From Phytophthora quininea (taxonomy: Eukaryota; Oomycota; Peronosporomycetes; Peronosporales; Peronosporaceae), in assembly GCA_011947345.1 (NCBI GenBank), contig JAAVTG010000568.1, forward strand, positions 372,001 through 436,000: a DNA stretch of 64,000 nucleotides, given 5' to 3'. Each line of letters begins with the position of its first letter. The first letter of the stretch is position 1. The notes beneath the pieces are model-generated. The model made no database searches, was not told the origin of the DNA, and worked only from the letters and a program-made list of their open reading frames with translations. The position numbers and the translations under genes were made by a program. Of the stretch, positions 42,708-55,457 are shown piece after piece.

Positions 42708-44409
42708 CTAGACGACCATCAGAGCTGCAATCGCCACAGACACCGCCGATACGACAAGTGCTGTGGATGACGACGCGTCCGATTTCGTGGTATCCTTCGA
42801 CTTGCTGCCGGAACTCTGGGCCGACGTTTTGTTGTCGTTCGTGGGCTTCGCTTCTCGCCCACCGTAGTGCCCAAGTCCGTGTGTTTGTACGAGTTGGCGC
42901 TCACTCCGTCACATTTCGGTTGCAACACGGTGCACTGCAACGTCGTCACTAGAACACAAGCAGATCGTTAGGGACTGTTCAAAGCACCAAGTCATTTAGC
43001 TTTTCCCTCACCATTCGGCGTGGGCGGGAGGTCGATGGACATGGTGCTAGGACAGCTGAGGATCTTGTCTCGACTCGGCGTGTAGTTGTCGAGGGTGACC
43101 GTCGAGTTGGCGGTGGTGGTGTACGCCGTCTTAAGGTTGTCGTACTCCGGGTATGGAGTGAACACGCACGGGATCTTGATGTGGTCGCAGTTGTCCGGTT
43201 GGAAGTAGCCGATGCCGTACTTGCCGGGGTCAGCCTTCTGGGCCAGAGCTGTTGGTGAGGAGCAAGTTAGCCCATGAGCCTGACAAACAAATGAGATGAA
43301 ATTACTCACTGTTGCTACTGACCAAGTTGGCCACCTCGGTCGAGAACTCGAAGACGTTGCCGCCAATAATTTCGCTGGTCATTGCCGGCTCCTCGTTCAT
43401 CCATTTGGCCTGTTGAACAAAGCACAAGAGTTAGCCCTCATATTCATTTGAGTAGGCGAGAAAACAGATCTTACGTCGTAGAACTCGCGCTGCTTCTCGA
43501 AGCCGTTGACTGTGTTGACGCCGGTGTTGCAGCCGAACTCGCCAAACATGATCGGCCGAGCGTAGCCCACATTCGAGTACTCTGCCATGAGAGTGTTGAG
43601 ACCAGTGGACTGGGAGTACTTCTTGTGCGTCGCTGGGTCGCACTCGACGTAGGGGTTGAACCCCAGCCATTCTGCTCGAGTATTCTCATCATCGTTGACA
43701 GGGCAGTCGTAGTACGAGATCCACTGCCATCGCGGTGGGATGTCGGCGATGTCGAGGCCGATCGGAACTTGACGGACGTGGCCTGAGCAACTTGCAGCGT
43801 AGCTACGTGTATCGCGGAGAAAGGCTTTCACACAGGGAGCCGTTGTCGTGCCAGCCGCGCCATTCTTCACTTGCAGGTTGTTTTCGTTGCCAACACTGAA
43901 GCCTAAAGTGTTGTCATAGACAGCGAACGCGTTGTAGATCATCTGCGCTCGAGTGAACAAGTCGTCCGGGTAGCACTGCGGCGGCACCAAATCCAAGACG
44001 GAGCAATTCTCGCACGGCGCCGTCATGCCCACCAGCACGTAGATGCCCGCCTCCGAACACGCGCACATGAATTTATCATGCGACTTGCTGGGGTCGACCG
44101 AGTAGAGTCGAAGGGTATTCACTCCTAAGTCCTTCATCGCTTCGAGGTGGGGCTTCCACACGGCTTCGTGTTCATCAGCAGCCCAGTCGTAGTTGCTGAC
44201 GTGGGCTAGCTCTCCGCTATTTGGTCGAGGGTAGTAGGCGATACCTTTCATGCGGAACTCGTCGCCAGTCACCGAGTTGAAAAATTTGTTTCCCTGGTGA
44301 TGATTGGGGCGACCCAGGCATCTGCAGAGCCGATCTGGTACGAAGCGAGTATGGCGGTGCAAAGTGCAGCGGAGGCACACAAGTTGCGGACACAGTGACT
44401 GAAAGCCAT
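42708..44409 (-). CDS. GH72 beta-1,3-glucanosyltransferase, copy 1
   Basis: Starts [17 protein letters not shown], a signal peptide. The GH72 domain has [27 protein letters not shown], the acid/base Glu in [10 protein letters not shown], the nucleophile Glu in FGEFGCNTG, and [13 protein letters not shown] Cys-containing C-terminal region and a Ser-rich stretch with a hydrophobic tail ([15 protein letters not shown]) suggest a GPI anchor. The family elongates and cross-links cell-wall beta-1,3-glucan. It is the most diverged of the four. It lacks the two introns that interrupt copies 2-4 after APCENC and at EW/MGFNP, but keeps the later ones. Frame changes near 44298 (A) and 42852 (C run) are single missing bases. 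Confidence 0.88.
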
Positions 44410-44719
44410 GGCGATGGTGGTAAATGTGTTCAAGACAGCAAGTTGAGGAATGACTTGTCAAAACCAAGGCAAGCATAACGTTCTGCGATCTGTAGGTTTT
44501 GCGTTTTGGAGACATTGCAGAGATTGAAATCAAGCCAACGATTCCTCATCTCATGCCTGGAAGCCATCGCACCGCATTTCCGCTGCAATGAAACTCAAAA
44601 ATGCAGTTTCGGTTGACTGAACCGACTGGACAATGCGATTGTGCCTGTAGGGAAAAGCGTGTCATTATGAAGGCCGTTGACGGATGGCACCGCGGCGAAG
44701 GTTCTTGCACGCTGTGGCT

Positions 44720-46604
44720 CTAAAAGATAGAGAACGCAGCGATCGCCACCGCTGCAACGAAGATCGAGACCAACTGGGCTGTTATCGACGTTGTAGCAGC
44801 TCGTGACGTAGAGCTGGCCGATGAATTGATCGCTGCCGCACCACTGCTTTCTTCATTTGTGGGTGTCTTCTTTTCGCCAACTTTGGTGGTTGCACCGTGT
44901 GCTTGTAGGCATTCGCCTTGGAGCCATTGCAAACTGGCTGAGCTACCGAACACTTCAACACGGCCACTGCAGCATTATCAAAACACAAGCGCCGTAAAAC
45001 ACATGCAAGGAGAAAAACCACGCCACGAGACTTTCGTACCACCCGGAGTTGGAGGTAAATCGATCGACATGTTGGACGGGCAACTCAAAATCGCGTCGCG
45101 TGCAGGAGTGTAGCTGTCGTGTTCCACCGTCGAATCGGCCGTCGTTGTGTACGCCTTCTTGAGGTTGTCGTACTCGGGGTACGAAGTGAACTTGCACGTA
45201 GTGTTTACATTGTCGCAGTCGTCCGGCTGGAAGTACCCGACGCCGTACTTGCCTGCATCCGCTGGTTTTACCAAAGCTACACGGCGAGTGTGAATTAGCG
45301 CCAATTCCTTGACACGTCAAACACACATCCTCGACCGTACCCGACTTGTCGACCAGATTGGCGATCTCCGTCGAAAACTCAAACACGTTGCCGCCCACGA
45401 TCTCGTCCGTCATCTCCTTCTCTTCGTTCATCCACTTCGCCTGCCCCACCCGAAAAACAATAGCAACGAAGTCAAGAAAATGGCATAACCTTTTGTAGAG
45501 ATGAAAACACTCACATCGTAGAACTCGCGCTGGTTTTCGTATCCGTCGATCGTGTTCTTGCCCTTGTTGCACCCAAACTCGCCGAACATCAGCGGACGAG
45601 CATAGCCCACGGTGGCGTACTCGGCCATGAGCGTCTTCAACCCGGTGGACTGCGAGTACTGAGTGTGTGTGGCCGGATCGCACTCAACGTACGGGTTAAA
45701 GCCCATCCTAAGCAGCGACAGGAAGCACAGGTTAGTCCTGCTACAGCAATTGCAGGAGCATCCAACACGAAACTTTGTACCATTCGGCTCGCGTGTTCTC
45801 ATCGTCCCCCACCGGACAGTCGTAGTACGAAATCCACTGCGACCGAGGCGGAATGTCCGCTATGTCCAAACCGATCGGCACCTGCCGGACTGCTCCGGAG
45901 CAACTGGCGCCGTAGCTGCGCATATCTCGCAGAAACGCCTTGACACAGGGTGCTGTCGCGGTGCCGTCCTTGCCCTGCTTCACCTGCAGATTGTTTTCGT
46001 TGCCGACGCTGAATCCGAGCGTGTTGTCGTAGACGGCGAAGGCGTTGTAGACCATTTGGCCTCGCGTGAAGAGGTCGTCCGGGTAGCATTTGGGCGGCTT
46101 GAGATCTAGCACCGCGCAATTCTCACACCTACAGATCAACGCAATAAACGCCATGCACATTGTCAAGACACGATCGCTAGCACTTTCAGACGGTTGAAGA
46201 CACGGCACTCACGGAGCGGAGATGCCAATCAAGACGTAGATCCCTGCCTCCGAACACGCGCACATGAACTTGTCGTGGGACACACTCGGGTCCACCGAGT
46301 ACAGGCGGATGGTATTCACGCCCAGGTCCTTCATGATCTCCAGGTGGGGTTTCCACACAGCTTCGTGTGTGTCGGCCGCCCAGTCGTAGTTGCTCACGTC
46401 GGCCAGCTCTCCACTGTTCGGACGAGGGTAGTAGGCCATCCCTTTCATCCGGAACTCGAGTCCGGTCTCTGAGTTGAAGAATTTGTTTCCCTTGGTGATG
46501 ATCGGTGCGAGCCACGCATCGGTCCCGACTTGAACAGCGGCTAGGAGGAGAGTCGACAGCACTGCCGACGTGCAGAGTCTGCGGACACGGTCACCAAACG
46601 CCAT
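44720..46604 (-). CDS. GH72 beta-1,3-glucanosyltransferase, copy 2
   Basis: Starts [17 protein letters not shown] with a signal peptide. It has the same GH72 landmarks ([20 protein letters not shown]) and five or six exons; the first intron is 46129-46212. The C-terminal exon reads [14 protein letters not shown], then a Ser/Thr stretch and a hydrophobic tail ending AIAAFSIF, consistent with GPI anchoring. A missing G near 44903 separates KANAYKHT from the tail frame. From about 45040 to 46604 it is almost identical to copy 3 at a constant offset near 2071, but the last exon is different. Confidence 0.9.
45040..46604 (-). repeat. Tandem duplication unit, first copy
   Basis: Nearly identical to 47110-48675 (offset about 2071), introns included. 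Identity fades on the 3' side of the gene at the last exon and on the 5' side near the start codon, so the duplicated or converted block matches the body of the gene. Confidence 0.85.
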
Positions 46605-46819
46605 GAGGGTGTTTTGCAATTGTGGTGTTCGGAGTGAAAGATGTTGTCTTCTAGCATGGCTAGAGCAAGAAGTGGCCGGGGAATTCGCGTGGTTTGGATC
46701 AAAAGTATCGGTGATTGAGGCAGACTCGACACAAGATTTCGCGTGGTAATGCCTACTCTTTCTGGCATGAAAAGCTTCACCGAGAACGCACGTACGAACA
46801 GAAAATTTGTACATATCGT

Positions 46820-48675
46820 TTAGATCGACACAATGGCGACTGCCATAGTTGCCAGCCAAAGCACGAGCGGTGCTTTACCAGCCCCGTCGCCTCCAGCATT
46901 TGTAGCAGTAGCGGTGCTTTCAGCATTCGAAGGCGTTATCTTGTCGCCAACCTTGGTGGTCGAAGTCGTGTGTTGATACGAGTTCGCCTTGGAGCCATCG
47001 CAAACCGGTTGCGCGGCAGAACACGCCAGTATGGTCACTACACAAACAAAACCAGCGTCATGAGAAACCATTTAGCAGCGCTATCCGATCCAGCGTCGTA
47101 TTTTCCGTACCACTCGGAGTTGGAGGTAAATCGATCGACATGTTGGACGGGCATGTCAAAATCGCGACCCGTGCAGGAGTGTAGCTGTCGTGTTCCACCG
47201 TCGAATCGGCCGTCGTTGTGTACGCCTTCTTGAGGTTGTCGTACTCGGGGTACGACGTGAACTTGCACGTAGTGTTTACATTGTCGCAGTCGTCCGGCTG
47301 GAAGTACCCGACGCCGTACTTGCCTGCATCCGCTGGTTTTACCAAAGCTACACGGCGAGTGTGAATTAGCGCCAATTCCTTGACACGTCAAACACACATC
47401 CTCGACCGTACCCGACTTGTCGACCAGATTGGCGATCTCCGTCGAAAACTCAAACACGTTGCCGCCCACGATCTCGTCCGTCATCTCCTTCTCTTCGTTC
47501 ATCCACTTCGCCTGCCCCACCCGAAAAACAATAGCAACGAAGTCAAGAAAATGGCATAACCTTTTGTAGAGATGAAAACACTCACATCGTAGAACTCGCG
47601 CTGGTTTTCGTATCCGTCGATCGTGTTCTTGCCCTTGTTGCACCCAAACTCGCCGAACATCAGCGGACGAGCATAGCCCACGGTGGCGTACTCGGCCATG
47701 AGCGTCTTCAACCCGGTGGACTGCGAGTACTGAGTGTGTGTGGCCGGATCGCACTCAACGTACGGGTTGAAGCCCATCCTAAGCAGCAACAGGAAGCACA
47801 GGTTAGTCCTGCTACAGCAATTGCAGGAACATCCAACACGAAGCTTTGTACCATTCGGCTCGCGTGTTCTCATCGTCCCCCACCGGACAGTCGTAGTACG
47901 AAATCCACTGCGACCGAGGCGGAATGTCCGCTATGTCCAAACCGATCGGCACCTGCCGGACTGCTCCGGAGCAACTGGCGCCGTAGCTGCGCATATCTCG
48001 CAGAAACGCCTTGACACAGGGTGCTGTCGCGGTGCCGTCCTTGCCCTGCTTCACCTGCAGGTTGTTTTCGTTGCCGACGCTGAATCCGAGCGTGTTGTCG
48101 TAGACGGCGAAGGCGTTGTAGACCATTTGGCCTCGCGTGAAGAGGTCGTCCGGGTAGCATTTGGGCGGCTTGAGATCTAGCACCGCGCAATTCTCACACC
48201 TACAGATCAACGCAATAAACGCCATGCACATTGTCAAAACACGATCGCTAGCACTTTCAGACGGTTGAAGACACGGCACTCACGGAGCGGAGATGCCGAT
48301 CAAGACGTAGATCCCTGCCTCCGAACACGCGCACATGAACTTGTCGTGGGACACACTCGGGTCCACCGAGTACAGGCGGATGGTATTCACGCCCAGGTCC
48401 TTCATGATCTCCAGGTGGGGTTTCCACACAGCTTCGTGTGTGTCGGCCGCCCAGTCGTAGTTGCTCACGTCGGCCAGCTCTCCACTGTTCGGACGAGGGT
48501 AGTAGGCCATCCCTTTCATCCGGAACTCGAGTCCGGTCTCTGAGTTGAAGAATTTGTTTCCCTTGGTGATGATCGGTGCGAGCCACGCATCGGTCCCGAC
48601 TTGAACAGCGGCTAGGAGGAGAGTCGACAGCACTGCCGACGTGCAGAGTCTGCGGACACGGTCACCAAACGCCAT
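46820..48675 (-). CDS. GH72 beta-1,3-glucanosyltransferase, copy 3
   Basis: Same exon structure and almost the same protein as copy 2 over the signal peptide and the whole GH72 domain, including both catalytic Glu motifs. The last exon differs ([19 protein letters not shown], then [16 protein letters not shown]). It ends in a hydrophobic tail, [15 protein letters not shown], predicted as a GPI signal. It lies in tandem with copies 2 and 4 on the same strand. No frame break was noticed in the last exon, unlike copies 1 and 2. Confidence 0.9.
47110..48675 (-). repeat. Tandem duplication unit, second copy
   Basis: Partner of 45040-46604. Differences are scattered single bases, including in introns, indicating a very recent event or conversion. 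Confidence 0.85.
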
Positions 48676-48879
48676 GGTGTTGATGTTTGAGACTAGTCGA
48701 CGTGCTTGCTGCTTGACAAAGCGTAAATGCCATCGCGCTTGTTGGACAGGCGGGACGAAAACTCTCCGAGTGGTCGCTCACGACGATGTTCGCATCGGCG
48801 ACAGTCGTGGTCGTGCTAGAACAGGCGCAAACGGACACGAATGAATCACACGCCACTGGGTTTATTCAGCCTCTTTCGC

Positions 48880-50641
48880 TTAGAAAATAGTCAGGGCCGT
48901 CGCGGCCAACGTCGCCACCGACACCACGATTGCAGCAGAAGCAGTCGTCGCGGTGGTGGCCGAACTGCTCCCGGTCGTGGCGTCAGCCATAGCGGCCGCT
49001 CCGCTGCTCTCTTGGTTCGTCGGCGTGCGTTTGTCCCCAACTGCAGTGGTCGAGGCGACCTTCGCGTACGAGTTAGCCTTCTTGCCGTTGCACACGGGCT
49101 GGGCCACCGTGCATTCCAGAACGGTGACCTGGGGCGTCGGCGGCAGGTCGCTAGACATGTTCTTGGGGCACGTCAGAATCGTGTCGCGCGTGGGGGTGTA
49201 GCTGTCGTGCTCGACCGTCGAGTTCTTGGTGGTCGTGTAGGCCTTCTTGAGGTTGTCGTACTCGGGGTACGGCGTGAACTCGCACAGCGTGGCGTTGTTG
49301 TCACAGTCATCCGGCTGGAAGTAGCCGACGCCGTACTTGCCGGCATCACCGGTCTTGGTCAGCGCTACAAGAAATCGAGGTCAGTTGACAGCCTAAAGCA
49401 TTCTGGCACTTAATCGACTCACTTTTGCTCTCGACCAGGTTGGCGATCTCGGTCGTGAACTCGAAGACGTTGCCGCCGACGATCTCGTCGGTCATCTCCT
49501 TCTCCTCGTTCATCCACTTGGCCTACAGTAGCAGAACAAACGTCAGAAGTCCAACTCCTCTGCATGCACCTCTAGAATAACTTACATCGTAGAACGTGCG
49601 CTGGTTCTCGTAGCCGTCAATGGTGTTGATACCCTTGTTGCAGCCAAACTCGCCGAACATGAGCGGGCGAGCGTAGCCCACCTGAGCGTACTCCGACATG
49701 AGCTTCTTCAGACCAGTCGACTGCGAGTACTCGAGGTGGGTAGTGGGGTCGCACTCGACGTACGGGTTGAATCCCATCCTGTAGTTCACAACACGTTAGA
49801 TGGAGAACTCTCAGTTTGCTTCTCAAACGCCAACTGTACCATTCAGCGCGAGTGTTTTCGTCGTCGTCCACGGGGCAATCGTAGTACGAGATCCACTGGC
49901 CACGGGGCGGGATGTCGGCAATGTCCAAACCGATCGGCACCTGGCGGACGTGGCTCGCGCAGCTAGCAGCGTAGCTACGAGTGTCACGCAGGAACGCCTT
50001 CACGCACGGGGCGGTGGCTGTTCCGTCAGCGCCCTGCTTCACCTGCAGGTTGTTTTCGTTGCCAATACTGAAGCCCAGCGTGTTGTCGTACACCGCGAAG
50101 GCGTTGTAGACCATCTGCGCACGTGTGAAGAGGTCGTCGGGGTAGCACTTGGGCGGTGCCAAGTCCAGCACCGAGCAGTTCTCGCATCTATCAACAGATT
50201 CAGTAGTTAGTCTCGAGCTCAAATGTTAAAAAGTGTAGAGACACTCACGGCGCAGTAATGCCCACCAACACGTAGATGCCCGCCTCGGAGCAAGCACACA
50301 TGAACTTGTCGTGCGACTTGCTGGGATCCACAGAGTACAGGCGGATGGTGTTAACACCCAAGTCCTTCAACACTTCCAGGTCTGGCCCCCACTGCCTCGT
50401 GCTCATCAGCAGCCCAGTCGTAGTTGCTGACGTCGGCCATCTCGCCGCTGTTGGGACGGGGGTAGTAGGCCATGCCTTTCATGCGGAACTCGAGGCCAGT
50501 CTCCGAGTTGAACAACTTGTTGCCCTTGGTGATGATCGGAGCGACCCAGGCGTCAGTCGTGCCGACTTGGCTAGACATCATCACGGCGCTGCAGAGCGCA
50601 GCGGCAGCGCAGAGGTTGCGAACGCGGTCACCGAAGGCCAT
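48880..50641 (-). CDS. GH72 beta-1,3-glucanosyltransferase, copy 4
   Basis: Exons read as 50641-50249, 50187-49840, 49778-49586, 49522-49423 and 49364-48880, giving about 506 residues. Introns are 61, 61, 63 and 58 nt. It starts [16 protein letters not shown], with a signal peptide ending near TDAW. Catalytic motifs are [10 protein letters not shown] and FGEFGCNKG. The C-terminus is Ala/Thr/Ser-rich with a hydrophobic tail ([14 protein letters not shown]), GPI-like. One frame change near 50385 (cccccactgcc, in EHEAV...PDLEV) interrupts exon 1 where the paralogs read EAVWKPHLE. It is the first gene of the array in transcription order. Confidence 0.9.
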
Positions 50642-51102
50642 GGCTGTGAAGGAGTGTGTGTGGTAATGTACTGACGGAGTGGGTCAGTGTTTATCCGATG
50701 CGTCTCGTCAGCGGTGCAGGCGAGCAGCAAAATTGGAGAATGCTGGAGAGACCGTGCCTCGCTTTTCAAACGAGCGGGAGAGCTCGGCGCACTGTTGACA
50801 GGATTTGGTGTGTTGCCTTTACAGATGGATTTTTTGCTGTTTGAGTGAGACTGCTGTCGACTAAAGTCGTCTGGTTGAAGCATCGTCACTCACAGTCGCC
50901 AAATTGGCATCGTCTTCTCGTCCTCAGTGCTTTTGCGCAGAACTCTCAGTCGGTGACTGACAGTCACGCGTCGCTCATGCCGTCGTGGGAATAGAGACCG
51001 CGGTACTTCACAACGCGGCAGTCGTTGAGCATGCGCGAGCATTTGGAATGCGACGCGACCATCGGTCCTTATCGAACTCGGTCTCTGGTATCATGCTGCT
51101 TT
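50642..51102. other. Intergenic, no gene seen
   Basis: Upstream sequence of GH72 copy 4 and downstream of the Integrator-like gene. Only short ORFs without domains. Confidence 0.5.
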
Positions 51103-54100
51103 TCAGCACATGAACAGCGGGTATTTGGCGCCGATCTTGTGGATGTTGCGGTGCAATGCTTTCCGCAACGGAATCAGGTAGAACTCGATTGGTGGGCGAC
51201 TAGAGCTGGAGCTCGACCCTCCGGTTGAGAGTCCACTGATACTGAACCCGGCAGGAGAAGAACCTGACGAAATGGGCGACGTGGTCGCGGACGTGGCCGG
51301 TGTGGGGGCTCGAGAACCGGATCGCGGCGGGTGGTCCGACAGATAGAACCAGCAGCTAAAGAGAATCGCGCGAATGTCTGCGGGCGTGGTGAGCGGGAGC
51401 AGCTCCGCCGTCTTGCCAAGAGGCACTGGCAGCCAATTCGTCGCGCGCAGCAGCCGCATGAGCTCACAACTGAGCGCGAGCTGGTTCTGGTTGCGCATGT
51501 AAGGAGGCACATCCACGTTCTCCACGCTAAGCTCACCTTTGACACTATTCCAGTGTCCAAGCAGCACGATCAGCGCGGATTTAAACACCGGAACAAGTCG
51601 AAGCGCTTGCGACGACCCCAGTGCTGTTGACGTGGTGATCACGGCCCGCAGCAATGGGAGGAAGGCCGGGAAGTGGTTGAGCCACTGCTCAAGGCGCAAG
51701 TCCACGTCGAAGCTCGATCGATTCGGCAATGTGTCCTTGTAAACCTCGTCGCTGGGGATGCCGCAGCACGGGATCACTCGCTCCAATAGCATATCCACAA
51801 TAATCTTTAGACGGCGCTCGCACACCTCGTCCTCGTCAGACATTTGCGTCGACTTTGGCTTTGCTTGAGGGTCAGACAGTAGAGTGGCGGCCGTCCCAGT
51901 GGAAGTGAGCACTTGGCTAAACAGATCGGTCGCGTACACACTACAGACCCGAGCCGCATGCATCTCTCGCTCCCAGGTCGAGTCTAGAGTCTTTCGGTAC
52001 ACCAGCTGCGTCTCAGAGACCTTCGTGATCACTTGCGAGGACTGCAAATTTGTGCATTTGGAGCTAATCGTGCGTTCGCATCGGATCAGAACGCGCTCGT
52101 CAAGTACATCGCTGTCGTCATTGGCGTCCAAGTCTGCAAAATTGACGCCGTTGGGGAAATGCGTCGGGATGCTGGTTGCGGATGTCGTACTGAGCAAAGC
52201 GTCCAGCCATAACGACGCGAACATGCTGTATACCGAAGTGGCGTAATGCGCAACGCCTCCATCCAGCACCAAGACGCGGAATAAGTTCATCTTCAACGCC
52301 TGCAACCGATTCTGGAGATCGCCACTTACCACAGTCTCCGCTGAATTGTCCCCACCTTTCTGCAACACAAACTCGGTACGATATTGTCGCAATAAGGAAA
52401 AGAACACAGTGGACAGCTTGCGGAGACAACGATACTGCCAGGAAGGGTCCTCCAGCGAGAGGAAAGGAGTTCGAGACACCAGCGAGAGCGCACGAGAGGA
52501 GACTGTAGCGTCTTTCGACTGCGCCAACTCCAAAAACTCTCCCAAAAGTCGATCCCACTGACACCTCTCCACAAAGCGAAGGAGTTCTGGCTGCCTCTCC
52601 AGTTCTTCGCGTCCGCAAGCTGCGCTAGGCATGACGCAGCTTGGTCCGTTGGCGCATGCAGCGTAACTGGGAAGTCGCTTGTCGTTGGAATCAGATCTTC
52701 TGTGTCATTCAACCGCAATAAAGACTGGATGATGTCAAGAATTCGACGGCGGGCCCGTGGAGCAGCCCCTCGGCATTCTTGCACGATAGTCCGCACAAAT
52801 TCAACGTACTCTGGAGATGGCGGCGTCAAAAGTGCAGTCAGAAGTTCACAGAGAGCACGATCTGCTGGTTGGACAGCAGTGAGGGGCACGGCGAGTGGCA
52901 GCTCATTAAACTCGGCCGACATCAACTCGGCCTTAATCAGTTGATCCGTCACATCCTTTCGCGAACATTTCTGTGCCAGCAGACACAGCCAGCGCTTCCA
53001 CTCGTCAAAGCGTAGCTGGGCGACCTCTTTCGACATGTTTTCGCTCGGCTGTGCCTCCATTGTCTCATCCTCTTCGACTGAGGTCGTCACTTTTAGCAAA
53101 CGCAGAATAATTTGACAGATATACGGGAGATAACGATATACCCCTTTGGTGAACTTTTGCGGGAACTCTGCTGACGCGAAGTCCAAAAGCTTCTTCTGAA
53201 ATGAGGCCACAGAAGCTGATAGAGATGGCGATAACTCAGATGCTGACATGTTCTGCAGCAACAGTATCAACTGGAAACCCGCGCTGGAGAGCTCCGAGCT
53301 GCGCATGTGCAGGAACTGAAGCAGAAGCACTTCCAACGAGTGCGCGCTGCCATTTCCGTTGACTTCCTCCTGCACGCTTTCTACCTCAAATTTGTTAGCA
53401 AACGTAGTGACCAACTCCTCCGTGACAATCCACTGGAGGTTGCTATCACAAGCTGTCACTAGAGCCGCAGAGTCGCTTGCCAAAGCCACAAGACGCTTGA
53501 CGACAGTCACAATTGGCAGTCCCTGCCCAACAGCCACCTCCCCACTCTCACCACTACACTCTTCCAGTAGATCTCGCACAATGTCCACCATCTGCGCGGG
53601 ATGTTTCATTGCTAGGAGTTCCAGCACTGGTAGGAAACAGGCAACCTCCTCTTGCTCTTCCTTCCCTATGTGATACCTCGCGATGGCTTCCCGGAAGAGA
53701 AACTCCTGAATGCAGTACGAGTTCATCTGCGCCACTACAGCCAAGACCCACGTCCATTTGTGGGGCTCTTCTTTGTCTAAACACCAGTCCAGCACGAACT
53801 TGAGCAGTTCTTTGGCCTGTTCTTCTCCACAACTCAACACGGCGCGTCGTACCACGCCCAGCAGTTGTCCATACAGCGGTTTCCGCTGCAAGTTGTCTAC
53901 CGTCGCGTCCACATCCACCAACTTCTGTGGCGACAGCACTAGCAGACTCTGAATAGGGTCCTTCTCATCTATAAGAGCACAGAAGGCCAAGCTCAAGCTC
54001 ACACTCTCCTGCAGCGTCTGCGTCTGCAGCATTTGGCTGTTGATTTTCTGCTGCAACTTGGCCATAGAGCTCAGCACTTGGGCCTCCGCGGCCGCCGAGT

Positions 54101-54477
54101 GAGCGGCACGTCCGCGGCGAGCGTTCTTGCCCTTCTTGTGTCTCTTGTTGCCGTCGAACTGGCGTTGCAGCGCCGTCTGCAGCTCTGTCTTGATGGCCTC
54201 CAGCTCTGGGTCTTGTAGAGTGGGAAGCGTCGGTTTGGAGATGTTTGTCTCCTCCATCTCCACGTCGTCGTCTACAGGGAGCGTCGGATGTAGGAGCGTC
54301 CGGGAGCGGTGAGTTCATGAGGCTTGAGAGGCCTGTGCGACGCGGCTGCGGGGGCGAGACGGGTTCTGTGCGGGGTGTGGAGTTGTCTCCTGACAGAAGA
54401 GACGCCATGGACACTGCGTGGGACGTCGGCGGCGCGTCCTCTTCCTCCTCGGGCGCTGCGTTCAGCTGGATCTCCAT
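51103..54477 (-). CDS. Alpha-helical scaffold, candidate Integrator subunit 5
   Basis: About 1125 codons starting MEIQLNAAPEEEEDAPP. After a Pro/Ser-rich N-terminus and a basic KRHKKGKNARRGR patch, the protein is almost entirely helical, HEAT-like. Stretches include ELLKFVLDWCLDKEEPHKWT, VACFLPVLELLAMKHPAQMV and a conserved-looking C-terminus, YLIPLRKALHRNIHKIGAKY then PLFMC. Length, helical build and this C-terminus suggest INTS5 of the Integrator complex, which processes snRNAs and terminates paused Pol II. I cannot confirm this without a profile search. Frame changes near 54275 and 52620 split the reading frame, and the protein continues sensibly across both. Confidence 0.5.
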
Positions 54478-54627
54478 ATCGGTCGAGTTTTGTTGTCTAT
54501 CAGATTTAGCAGGAACGCAAGCTAATTTCAGAAATTTGAGTTTGTATGCAATTCTTGTGCGGTTGGATTGTAGACGCTTGGTATCTGAAACGGTGTCAAC
54601 GGGACGGAGCTTCTACTGCGGCTGCTG

Positions 54628-55457
54628 ATGGTGGAGCTGCTTCTATTGCGCATGGACCACTTCCGGGACCGATCCAGCTACGTCTCGGAGCTGCGCAAGT
54701 GGCTGGAAGAGCTGCAGATCGCCCACGGACGACTCATCAGTATGGGGAAGTTGCTGCTGTTGTTTGTGGCTGGCAGTGCCAATCAGAACGAGCGTCTACT
54801 GCAGTTCTACAAGGAGAGACATATCGACACGAATGCACGTGGAGAGCGCTGCGTCGACAAATTCATCGACGTTTTGGGTCGTAAGAGCGTCGAGAGCTGC
54901 AGCTGCAGCGGGTTTCTAGAGATGGACGTGCTGGTAGGACGAAATTGAACTGCCTGTTGATTTTGTTGCTGACGGTGGTGGTTGTTGCTGTTAGAGTGGC
55001 GAGTTACTGCAGAAAGTGCTGGTGACGCAGTGGCAGGCAGAGCAGCAGTGGCTGGACACGGCGTTGAAGACGGAGAGGACCAGGCCATTTCTGGAGTGGA
55101 GGGAGGCGGCCAAGGCGGCGAGGAAGCAGAAGCGGCAAAAGGAAGGTCAGGAGAAGCAGAAGGAGAGGGAGCTGAAGAAGCAGAAACGAGAGCAGGAGGC
55201 TGCGCAAAAGAAATTGGAGGAAGAGGCAGTGGTGAAGGAGGAGAAGTCTGAAGTGAAGGAGGAAGCCACAGCGGGGCAGGCAACGGTCAAACTACGCCGA
55301 GTCCGCAGAAAGCTCAACAGGAACAGGCAACGCAGGAGAAAGTCAAGGCTAAACCACAAAAATCGCATCAAGAGCAAAAGCCGAAGCAAAAGGCAGAGCA
55401 AGCACGGCCGACCAAGACAAAAAGAAGCGTGCAAAGCGGCGTAACAACAAGCAATAG
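54628..55457 (+). CDS. Lysine/glutamate-rich coiled-coil protein
   Basis: The ATG at 54628 (MVELLLLRMDHFRDR) leads through SELRKWLEELQIAHGRLISM. A 61-nt intron (54934-54994) joins MDVL to SGELLQKVLVTQWQ. The second exon is a long charged helix (KAARKQKRQKEGQEKQKERE) followed by a Lys/Gln-rich tail. The tail changes frame in a G run near 55275 and an A run near 55422. Read across both, it ends KRAKRRNNKQ at 55457; without correction it ends at 55444. The basic tail suggests nuclear or RNA association, but I do not recognise the family. It is divergent from the Integrator-like gene with 150 nt between starts. Confidence 0.6.
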
